The notes below the pieces were generated by a model. The model was not told where the DNA came from. It searched no databases and saw only the letters and a list, made by a program, of their open reading frames with translations. Shown in pieces: positions 44,001 to 51,684 of a DNA stretch of 51,684 bases (its first letter is position 1; each line of letters starts with the position of its first letter). The stretch lies in assembly GCA_963205255.1 (NCBI GenBank), contig CAUJIK010000014.1, positions 1 through 51,684 of the forward strand. Direction: 5' to 3'. This DNA comes from Pseudomonadota bacterium (lineage in GTDB: Bacteria; Pseudomonadota; Gammaproteobacteria; Steroidobacterales; Steroidobacteraceae). A program made the translations under genes and the position numbers.

Positions 44001-45161
44001 TCAGGGCGAGACCAGCACCATATCATCGCGGTGGATGACCTCATCGCGGCCCCGATAGCCCACCAGCACTTCGATCTCGGAACTGCGCCGGCCCATGATA
44101 CGCAGCACATCCGCGCGGGAATAAGCCGACAGGCCATGCGCCAGCACCGCGCCATCCGGCCCCACCACCTGCACGGCATCACCGCGCTCGAAATTGCCGC
44201 TGGCTCCCACCACCCCCGCGGGCAGCAGGCTGCGCCCGCGCCGCAACGCCTGCGCCGCGCCCTCATCGATCCGCACCCGACCGGAAGGTTTGAGGCTGCC
44301 GGCAATCCACTGCTTGCGGGCCGCCCCCGGCGACGCGGCGGGAAGAAACCAGGTGCAACGGGCGCCGGCCTCGATCCGCTTCAGCGGATGATGCGGTTCG
44401 CCCAGCGCGATGCACATGTGGCAGCCCGCGCCGACGGCAATGCGCGCCGCGGCGATCTTGGTGGCCATGCCGCCCGAACCCACATCGGAGGCCGACCCTG
44501 TGGCCATGGCGTCGATCTGCGCGGTGATCACCGGCACTTCGGGGATGAATTCGGCGCCGGGATCCTTGTTGGGGTCCGCCGTGTACAGACCATCCACATC
44601 CGACAGCAGCACCAGACAGTCGGCGCTTGCCATCTGCGCCACGCGCGCCGCGAGCCGGTCGTTGTCGCCATAGCGGATCTCGCTGGTAGCCACCGTGTCG
44701 TTCTCGTTGATCACCGGGATGGCGCCCAGTTCCAGCAGGGTATTGAGCGTGGCGCGCGCGTTGAGGTAGCGCCGGCGCTGCTCGCTGTCCTGCAGTGTCA
44801 GCAGCACCTGCGCGACGACGATGGAATCGTCCTCGAGCAGCTCCTTGTAGGCATGCGCCAGCCGGATCTGCCCAACCGCCGCCGCCGCCTGCTTCTGCTC
44901 CAGCCCCAGCGGACCAGGCGGCAGGTTCAGCTGGCGTCGCCCCAGCGCGATCGCCCCCGAAGACACCAGGATGACCTGCTGACCACGGCGCCGCAGCCGG
45001 CGCAGATCATCCACCAGCGTCTCGAGCCAGGCGCGGTTGAGCCGCCCGGTTGCCTGGTCCACCAGCAATGCCGATCCGACCTTGACGACGACGCGCCGCG
45101 CACTGGCAAGCGGCGAATCCGGAGAGCTGGTGGAGGATTTGTGGCGCGGGCGGGACTGCAT
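44001..45161 (-). CDS. proB: Glutamate 5-kinase
   Basis: First enzyme of proline synthesis, feedback-inhibited by proline. The 386 residues hold an amino-acid-kinase domain ([66 protein letters not shown]). A C-terminal PUA domain follows from about residue 290. The start ATG 45161 ([10 protein letters not shown]) has no ribosome-binding site, but a TATAGT lies nine bases upstream. An ATG at 45191 would add ten residues. In many gammaproteobacteria proB follows obgE; here obgE lies 39 kb away. Confidence 0.95.
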   Translation of the reverse strand: MQSRPRHKSSTSSPDSPLASARRVVVKVGSALLVDQATGRLNRAWLETLVDDLRRLRRRGQQVILVSSGAIALGRRQLNLPPGPLGLEQKQAAAAVGQIRLAHAYKELLEDDSIVVAQVLLTLQDSEQRRRYLNARATLNTLLELGAIPVINENDTVATSEIRYGDNDRLAARVAQMASADCLVLLSDVDGLYTADPNKDPGAEFIPEVPVITAQIDAMATGSASDVGSGGMATKIAAARIAVGAGCHMCIALGEPHHPLKRIEAGARCTWFLPAASPGAARKQWIAGSLKPSGRVRIDEGAAQALRRGRSLLPAGVVGASGNFERGDAVQVVGPDGAVLAHGLSAYSRADVLRIMGRRSSEIEVLVGYRGRDEVIHRDDMVLVSP

Positions 45162-45170
45162 GAGCGCGGC

Positions 45171-45176
45171 ACTATA
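45171..45176 (-). promoter_or_regulatory. -10 box abutting the proB start (possible leaderless mRNA)
   Basis: On the minus strand TATAGT is read at 45176-45171 and the proB ATG begins nine bases further. The start site would fall within about two bases of the ATG. A weak -35 (CTGGGG) sits 17 bases upstream. Confidence 0.4.
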
Positions 45177-45190
45177 ACAGCCCGGCCGCA

Positions 45191-45219
45191 TTGCCCCAGG
45201 ACATGGCTGGACCTAATAT
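45191..45219 (+). promoter_or_regulatory. Promoter of the acidic DUF6763 gene
   Basis: TTGCCC at 45191-45196 and TAATAT at 45214-45219 are exactly 17 bases apart, giving a start near 45226. It is divergent from the proB promoter. Confidence 0.6.
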
Positions 45220-45256
45220 CGTTGCGCTTCAGGGCACATGTTTGCGGGGAGTTGTT

Positions 45257-45550
45257 GTGGGCAGAGATTACGAACCCGTCAAGGGTCAGTGGTATGAGAA
45301 CCTCGAGGAAGACGAGAGCTTCCGCGTGCTTTCGGTGGATGAAGACGCCGAAGTGGTCGAGATCGAGTATCTCGACGGGGATATCGAGGAGCTCGACCTG
45401 GACGCCTGGCACGAGATGGATCTCGAGCGCATCGACGAGCCCGAGGGCTGGGCCGGCGGCGACGAGGATGAGGAATCGCTCGACGACGAAGATGAGGACG
45501 AGGATGACGAGGACGACTGGGAAGAGGACGAGGAAAGCGACCGCTATTGA
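45257..45550 (+). CDS. Small very acidic protein, DUF6763-like
   Basis: The 97-residue protein begins (M)GRDYEPVKGQWYENLEEDES, with the beta-rich core FRVLSVDEDAEVVEIEYLDG, DIEELDLDAW and EMDLERIDEPEGW. Its last 30 residues are nearly all Asp and Glu. The GTG start at 45257 is supported by GGGGAG five bases upstream. I place it in DUF6763 from the pattern of core residues, a small family of unknown function in gammaproteobacteria. The acidic tail could bind cations or mimic nucleic acid. Confidence 0.85.
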   Translation: MGRDYEPVKGQWYENLEEDESFRVLSVDEDAEVVEIEYLDGDIEELDLDAWHEMDLERIDEPEGWAGGDEDEESLDDEDEDEDDEDDWEEDEESDRY

Positions 45551-45590
45551 GATCGACTCTCAACTTACTGATTCGGCAAGACAAGTTTTC

Positions 45591-45619
45591 CTTGAATCGC
45601 AGCCCCCGCGCCCCCAGAT
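45591..45619 (+). promoter_or_regulatory. Sigma-32 (heat-shock) promoter of htpX
   Basis: CTTGAAT at 45591-45597 and CCCCAGAT at 45612-45619, 14 bases apart, match the heat-shock consensus CTTGAAA / CCCCATnT with one mismatch in each box. The transcript would start about 45626, 39 bases before the htpX ATG. HtpX is heat-shock induced in E. coli. Confidence 0.6.
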
Positions 45620-45664
45620 TGTGGCGCAGGGCTGGTCCCATCACCCCTAGGAGGGCGTCGAAAG

Positions 45665-46534
45665 ATGAAGCGGGTTTTCCTGTTCCTGGCTACCAACCTG
45701 GCCGTTGTTCTGGTGCTGTCGGTGGTCGCGCGCCTGCTGGGCCTCGACCGCTACCTCAGCGCGCAGGGTGGAGACATGGGCGGCCTGCTCGCCTTTGCCG
45801 CGCTGTTCGGCTTTGGCGGCGCCTTCATTTCACTGGCCCTGTCCAAGTGGACTGCCAAGCGCGCCATGGGCGTGCGGGTGATCGAGCGGCCGGCCAACCA
45901 GGCAGAGGAGTGGCTGGTACGCACGGTGCGCGCCCAGGCAGAACAGGCCGGCATCGCCATGCCCGAGGTGGGCATTTTCGACTCCCCGCAGCCCAACGCC
46001 TTTGCCACCGGCGCCCGCCGCAACGCCGCGCTGGTGGCCGTGAGCACCGGCCTTCTGAACAACATGCGCCCCAATGAGGTCGAGGCCGTGCTCGGGCACG
46101 AGGTGGCGCATGTGGCCAACGGCGACATGGTCACCCTGGCCCTGATCCAGGGCGTGGTGAACACCTTTGTCATATTCCTGGCGCGGATCATCGGCAACCT
46201 GGTCGACAAGGCGGTGTTCCGCAACGAGAACGGCCGTGGTCCGGCCTACTTCATCTCGGTGATCGCGGCCGAGATGGTGCTGGGCATCCTCGCCAGTACC
46301 ATCGTCATGTGGTTCTCCCGGCAGCGCGAGTTCCGGGCCGACAAGGGCGGCGCGCATCTGGCCGGCAACGGCAACATGATCGCCGCGCTGGAGAGGCTCA
46401 AGGCCGCCTCCAACGAGCCGCTGCCCGCCCAGATGGCCGCCTTCGGCATCAAGGGCGGCGCGGGAGCCGGCCTCAAGCGGCTGTTCATGAGCCACCCGCC
46501 GCTGGAAGAGCGCATCGCCCGCCTGCGCGGCTGA
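45665..46534 (+). CDS. htpX: Heat-shock membrane protease HtpX
   Basis: Zinc metalloprotease of membrane-protein quality control, 289 residues. The N-terminus has two membrane segments ([20 protein letters not shown] and [20 protein letters not shown]). The zinc motif is [12 protein letters not shown] with HEVAH near residue 140-144. Two more segments and [13 protein letters not shown] supply the third ligand Glu region. GGAGGG precedes the ATG. Candidate sigma-32 promoter lies upstream. Confidence 0.95.
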   Translation: MKRVFLFLATNLAVVLVLSVVARLLGLDRYLSAQGGDMGGLLAFAALFGFGGAFISLALSKWTAKRAMGVRVIERPANQAEEWLVRTVRAQAEQAGIAMPEVGIFDSPQPNAFATGARRNAALVAVSTGLLNNMRPNEVEAVLGHEVAHVANGDMVTLALIQGVVNTFVIFLARIIGNLVDKAVFRNENGRGPAYFISVIAAEMVLGILASTIVMWFSRQREFRADKGGAHLAGNGNMIAALERLKAASNEPLPAQMAAFGIKGGAGAGLKRLFMSHPPLEERIARLRG

Positions 46535-46653
46535 GCGGCGACACGCGTTTCGCTGCGGCCGGGGAATACCCGGCCGCCTTCCCGGCGCTCTTGAAAGGAA
46601 CACCCTGGAACCCGCATCCTCGGGCGTTGCAGGGGGGGCCGCCTGGGATAGTC

Positions 46654-47946
46654 ATGAACACAACATCCAAGCCGACCATCATTCCGGAGCGATCCGGGGA
46701 GAACATGGTCCACCGCGAAAGCGGATCAGCACGACTGGCGCGCCGCCTGCTCACCGGGCGCCTGGCGCATCTGAAGGACGGCGAGCTGCGCATCATCGAG
46801 CAGGGAGCCGAGCCGCTGCACTTCGGCGCCCGTACTACCCGCTGCGGTCTCGCCGTGACCATCACCGTGGATCATCCGGAATTCTGGGCGCTGGCTGCAT
46901 ATGGCGGCACCGTCGGCGCGGGCGAGTCCTACATCAGCGGGCACTGGCGCTGCGACGACCTCACTGCGCTGGTGCGCATCATGGTGCTCAACCGGCATGT
47001 GATGCAGGACATGGAAGACGGCCTCGCCGCGCGCCTGCGCGCCATGGCCCGGCGTCTGCTGCACTGGGCCAACCGCAACAACCGGCGCGGCAGCGCGCGC
47101 AACATCGCCGCGCACTATGACCTCGGCAATGACCTCTACCAGCTCATGCTGGACGAGACCATGGCCTATTCCTGCGGCATCTTCCTGCGCGACGACGCCA
47201 CATTGCTGGAAGCCTCGGTGGCGAAGTTCGACGCCGTCTGCCGCAAACTCGACCTCACGCCCAGGGATCACCTGGTGGAGATCGGCACCGGCTGGGGTGG
47301 CCTTGCCATCCATGCCGCCGAGCGCTATGGCTGCCGCGTGACCACCACCACCATCTCGCGTCAGCAACACGATTTCGCGCAGGCGAAGATCGCGGCACGC
47401 GGGCTCGGTGACCGCATCACGCTGCTGTTCGAAGACTACCGTGACCTCAAGGGCCAGTTCGACAAGCTGGTGTCCATCGAGATGATCGAGGCCGTGGGCG
47501 CGAAATATCTCGACACCTATTTCCGCAAGTGCTCCGATCTGCTCAAGCCCTCGGGCGCCATGCTGCTGCAGGCCATCACCCTTCAGGACCAGCACTACGC
47601 GCGGGCGCTGAAGTCCGTCGACTACATCCAGCGCTTCGTCTTCCCTGGCAGCTTCATTCCCTCGGTCACCGCCATCACCAATGCCGTGACCCGGGTCACC
47701 GACATGAAACTCTTCAACCTCGAGGACATCGGCCCCCACTACGCGCCCACGCTGCGCCTGTGGCGCGAGCACTTCTTCGCCAACATCGCCGAAGTGCGCA
47801 GGCTGGGCTACCCGGAGGCCTTCAACCGGCTGTGGGAGTTCTACCTCTGCTATTGCGAGGGCGGCTTCGCGGAGCGGCAGCTCGGCGACGTGCAGATGCT
47901 GCTGACCAAACCGGACTGCCGTCGGGCGGCGATCGCCGCGGGCTGA
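46654..47946 (+). CDS. cfa: Cyclopropane-fatty-acyl-phospholipid synthase
   Basis: SAM-dependent enzyme that adds a methylene bridge to membrane unsaturated fatty acids. The 430 residues start MNTTSKPTIIPERSGENMVH; an internal ATG at 46705 with GGGGAG is an alternative. The catalytic part shows ARNIAAHYDLGNDLYQLMLD, MAYSCGIF, SAM-binding LVEIGTGWGGLAIHAAERYG, CRVTTTTISRQQ, and SIEMIEAVG. The C-terminus contains YIQRFVFPGSFIPS and CYCEGGFAERQLGDVQ. Family-typical length is 380-430. Confidence 0.95.
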   Translation: MNTTSKPTIIPERSGENMVHRESGSARLARRLLTGRLAHLKDGELRIIEQGAEPLHFGARTTRCGLAVTITVDHPEFWALAAYGGTVGAGESYISGHWRCDDLTALVRIMVLNRHVMQDMEDGLAARLRAMARRLLHWANRNNRRGSARNIAAHYDLGNDLYQLMLDETMAYSCGIFLRDDATLLEASVAKFDAVCRKLDLTPRDHLVEIGTGWGGLAIHAAERYGCRVTTTTISRQQHDFAQAKIAARGLGDRITLLFEDYRDLKGQFDKLVSIEMIEAVGAKYLDTYFRKCSDLLKPSGAMLLQAITLQDQHYARALKSVDYIQRFVFPGSFIPSVTAITNAVTRVTDMKLFNLEDIGPHYAPTLRLWREHFFANIAEVRRLGYPEAFNRLWEFYLCYCEGGFAERQLGDVQMLLTKPDCRRAAIAAG

Positions 47947-47959
47947 TCTGCCCGCTCGC

Positions 47960-49374
<1,415 letters not shown>

Positions 49375-49378
<4 letters not shown>

Positions 49379-50250
49379 CCCTTCGGCAACAGCCCGGGCT
49401 CGACGCGGATCAGACCTTCCTGCGCCGTGCTCGCCACCAGCACTCCATCACGCGAGAACAGCGAGCCGCGCGCAAATCCACGCGCGCCGGCGGCGCTGGG
49501 GCTCTCCATGGAATACAGCAGCCAGTCATCCACGCGCACCGGCCGGTGGAACCACATCGCATGATCGATGCTTGCGACCACCACACCCGGACTCGAGGAG
49601 GTGCAACCATGCGGCCGCATCGCCGTGCCAAGGAGGTGATAGTCCGAGACATAGGCCAGCAGGCAGTGATGCTCGCGCGGGTCATCGCCGAGCTTTCCCG
49701 CGGCGCGGAACCACACATCCTGCCGTGGCGCGCATGCGCGGGGCGTCATGGGATCCTGCGGATCCACCGGGCGGAACTCGAAGGGTGAATCGCGACCGCG
49801 GAAGCGCTGCGCCGCCGGCGAGAGCTTCACGCCCCGCGCCTCGATGAGGGTGCGCGAATCCGGCAGCGCCTCCGGCGGCGGCACCTCGGGCATGGCGAGC
49901 TGGTGACTGAAGCCCTCCTCCGGATGCTGGAACGAGGCCGCCATGTGGAAGATCTGCTCGCCGTGCTGGATGGCCACCACGCGCCGGCTGGAGAAGCTCT
50001 GACCGTCGCGGCTGCGATCGACCTCGTAGATGATGGGCGCCCGGAAATCGCCGCGACGCAGGAAGTAGGCGTGCAGCGAATGCGCCAGGCGGTCGTCGAC
50101 CGTGCAGTAGGCCGCGCGCAGCGCCTGCCCCAGCACCTGGCCGCCGAACACCTGCGGACTGCCGATGTCGCGGCTGGCGCCGCGGAACAGATTCAGTTCC
50201 AGCTGCTCGAGCGTGAGCAGTTGCAGCAGTTCTGCCAGCGGCGCTGACAC
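49375..50250 (-). CDS. tesB: Acyl-CoA thioesterase II
   Basis: Hydrolyses medium- and long-chain acyl-CoAs. The 291 residues form a double hot-dog fold; marks are VFGGQVLGQALRAAYCTV near 31-48, SLHAYFLRRGDFRAPIIYEV, the C-terminal SIDHAMWFHRPVRVDDWLLY with the Asp of the catalytic triad, and VASTAQEGLIR with the Gln. The start is GTG at 50250 (VSAPLAELLQLL), without a good ribosome-binding site; the longer open frame upstream is a shadow. Nothing unusual otherwise. Confidence 0.92.
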
Positions 50251-50254
50251 GCGG

Positions 50255-51292
50255 CTATGACCCGGCCGGCGTCTCCGCCACGCCGAGGCGCTGGTGCATG
50301 AGGGGGCTGGTGGTCGTGTACTGCAGGAACTGGCGCTTGCCCGGATAGAGGTAGGCCTGGATGCCGAAGGCCGCCAGCGCCGCCTCATGGAAGCCCGACA
50401 GGATCAGCTTCTTCTTGCCCGGATAGGTGTTGATGTCGCCCACGGCGAAGATGCCGGGCACGCTGGTCTGGAATTTCTCGGTGTCGACCACCAGCGCGCG
50501 CTTCTCGAGCTGAAGGCCCCATTCGGCGATCGGCCCGAGCTTGGGAGCAAGACCGAAGAACGCCAGCAGCCGGTCCGCTTCGAGCGTGTGCTGCGTGCCG
50601 TCGTTGCCCTTCACCACCACGCCCGTGATCGCATCGCCGGCGGTGAGCAGCGACTGCGCCACGCCTTCGATGAAACCCATCTTCCCGGCAGCGGCCAGCT
50701 CGCGCATCTTCGCCACCGAGGCCGGCGCGGCGCGGAACTCCGCGCGCCGGTGCACCAGCGTCAGCGATGCGGCCTTGTCGGCAAGATCCAGCGTCCAGTC
50801 CAGCGCCGAATCGCCGCCGCCGAAAATGACCAGCTTGCGGTCATGGAAATCCGCGGCGCGCTGCACACGGTAGAACACCTGCCGGTTCTCGAAGGCTTCC
50901 ACGCCTTCAAGGCCGAGGCGCCGCGGCTGGAACGAGCCCACGCCGCCCGCGATGACGATGGCGCCGGCATCAAAGGCCAGCCCGCCCGCGGTCTTCACAT
51001 CGAAGCGTCCGTCCTCGCGCTTCGCCACTTCGGTCACCTCGTGACCAAAGTGCATTTCCGCGCCAAAGGGCTTGATCTGCTCCAGCAGCCGGTCCACCAG
51101 CTCCTGCGCGCCGCACACCGGCAGCGCCGGAATGTCGTAGATGGGCTTCTCGGGGTACAGCTCGGTGCACTGCCCGCCCGGCTGCGCCAACGAATCCAGA
51201 AGGTGGGCCTTGATGCCCAGCAACCCCAGCTCGAACACCTGGAACAGGCCGCAGGGACCTGCGCCCACAATGACGACGTCTGTCTTGATCAT
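50255..51292 (-). CDS. Ferredoxin/flavodoxin-NADP reductase, thioredoxin-reductase type
   Basis: The 345-residue flavoprotein has FAD motif [17 protein letters not shown] near 7-23, NADP motif [12 protein letters not shown] and [20 protein letters not shown] near the end. The redox CxxC of thioredoxin reductase is absent, so it is a ferredoxin-NADP reductase of the YumC/plant-independent type. The end [17 protein letters not shown] is characteristic of that subfamily. Its start shares one base with the preceding gene's stop (TGATG). It might reduce the ferredoxin at 28.7 kb. Confidence 0.9.
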   Translation of the reverse strand: MIKTDVVIVGAGPCGLFQVFELGLLGIKAHLLDSLAQPGGQCTELYPEKPIYDIPALPVCGAQELVDRLLEQIKPFGAEMHFGHEVTEVAKREDGRFDVKTAGGLAFDAGAIVIAGGVGSFQPRRLGLEGVEAFENRQVFYRVQRAADFHDRKLVIFGGGDSALDWTLDLADKAASLTLVHRRAEFRAAPASVAKMRELAAAGKMGFIEGVAQSLLTAGDAITGVVVKGNDGTQHTLEADRLLAFFGLAPKLGPIAEWGLQLEKRALVVDTEKFQTSVPGIFAVGDINTYPGKKKLILSGFHEAALAAFGIQAYLYPGKRQFLQYTTTSPLMHQRLGVAETPAGS

Positions 51293-51591
51293 CAGGCCCG
51301 GCCGGCGTTGGAATCGGTGGGGGTGTGGTAGTACTCGCTGTCCGCGGCCAGCTCCTTGACCAGGCGCTTGAGCTCCTCCACTCGGGCCTCGGCGGTGCTG
51401 ATAGGCAGGCAGTCCTGGCAACGGGGGTCGCCGCAGGGCTGCCTCGTGTAGAGCCAGTACTGCACGGCGCCGGCCAGCAGGCCGTCGGCGATGTCCCAGA
51501 GATCAGCGTCCTTGTCCTTGTCGGCCAGCCGGTTGCCCAGATCAACGGCCTTGGTGAAGGCCGACTCGAAGCTTTCGGGGGTAACGCTCAT
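51292..51591 (-). CDS. Small cysteine-containing protein of unknown function
   Basis: The 99-residue protein has three cysteines in CGDPRCQDC (C53, C58, C61), possibly metal binding, an acidic N-terminal half ([18 protein letters not shown]) and a helical tail with [20 protein letters not shown]. It is translationally coupled to the ferredoxin-NADP reductase by TGATG. I do not recognise the family; a redox partner or assembly factor is only a guess. It has its own promoter at 51630-51658. Confidence 0.8.
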   Translation of the reverse strand: MSVTPESFESAFTKAVDLGNRLADKDKDADLWDIADGLLAGAVQYWLYTRQPCGDPRCQDCLPISTAEARVEELKRLVKELAADSEYYHTPTDSNAGRA

Positions 51592-51629
51592 GGGTCCAAA
51601 GTATACGCATTGGTGCGCATTCGGGATTG

Positions 51630-51658
51630 ACTATAACTGCCTATGCAAATACTGTCCT
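51630..51658 (-). promoter_or_regulatory. Promoter of the small Cys protein and reductase
   Basis: On the minus strand AGGACA (51658-51653) and TATAGT (51635-51630) are 17 bases apart, giving transcription toward 51591. The -35 matches four of six bases, the -10 five of six. Confidence 0.5.
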
Positions 51659-51663
51659 TCTTT

Positions 51664-51684
51664 ATGAGCGAAGAAAAGTCCCCC
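51664..51684 (+). CDS. Possible start of a gene leaving the window
   Basis: ATG at 51664 opens MSEEKSP to the window edge. A plus-strand -10-like TATAAC (51632-51637) with TTGGTG 16 bases upstream could transcribe it. Seven codons are too few to judge, and no ribosome-binding site is clear. Confidence 0.3.

Noticed and set aside
44031-45650. Plus-strand open frame of about 539 codons opposite proB
   Set aside because: It is antisense to proB and overlaps the acidic DUF6763 gene in another frame; no support.

Overview
The window is about 51.7 kb of GC-rich DNA with very high coding density; no stretch longer than about 220 bases lacks a gene or RNA. Gene content and order point to a gammaproteobacterium: rpsT divergent from murJ-ribF, obgE-rpmA-rplU divergent from the octaprenyl diphosphate synthase gene ispB, a gammaproteobacterial-type LexA box, a 97-residue protein of what I take to be the DUF6763 family, and TPP and SAH riboswitches. 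By inference it sits near the Nevskiales/Steroidobacterales/Xanthomonadales side of the class. I see no transposase, integrase, prophage or CRISPR array, so this is mainly ordinary chromosome with a few accessory cassettes.

Layout. 1-2800: ribF (cut by the window edge) and murJ on the minus strand, rpsT on the plus strand. 2968-5145: a YceI protein plus flavin amine oxidase pair sitting between rpsT and obgE. 5282-8282: obgE-rpmA-rplU, divergent ispB, and tRNA-Pro(CGG). 8497-11667: a phytanoyl-CoA-dioxygenase-like enzyme with an MHS-type transporter and a divergent LysR regulator, just downstream of the tRNA. 11794-14258: BON and PRC-barrel proteins, an NsrR-like Rrf2 regulator and a CynX-like transporter. 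14274-19625: a radical SAM protein with a LexA box at its start, DUF4126, hemF, an unknown protein, an SDR and a tandem UspA protein. 19674-24859: an atypical SDR, a MoeB-rhodanese protein, OpgC-like acyltransferase with a tail-to-tail SGNH hydrolase, a PIN/RHH toxin-antitoxin pair and a solitary AbrB-type antitoxin.

24994-28995 is a methyl-cycle operon (ferredoxin, PfkB kinase, metK, SAH riboswitch, ahcY). 29063-32577 is a thiamine-acquisition operon under a TPP riboswitch (TonB receptor, PnuC/PnuT-type permease, APH-fold kinase). 32641-36742 holds a PhzF-like protein, a ModF-like double ABC ATPase coupled to a degenerate beta-lactamase-fold protein, YegP and tRNA-Arg(TCG). 37224-41294 is a tightly overlapping molybdenum-cofactor operon (moeA, moaA, moaC, a mobA-moaD gene fusion, moaE). 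41301-51684 holds an MFS transporter, proB-proA, the DUF6763 protein, htpX with a sigma-32-like promoter, cfa, a GlcD/D-2-hydroxyglutarate dehydrogenase-type flavoprotein, tesB, a thioredoxin-reductase-type ferredoxin-NADP reductase and a coupled small Cys protein.

The main points for a second look are the MobA-MoaD fusion, the LexA-controlled radical SAM protein, the riboswitch-controlled thiamine operon, the ferredoxin-PfkB-metK-SAH riboswitch-ahcY unit, the pseudo-enzyme coupled to a ModF-like ATPase, the OpgC/SGNH overlap, and several genes whose -10 box lies so close to the ATG that the mRNA would be leaderless. No single locus here is clearly a wholly new system.
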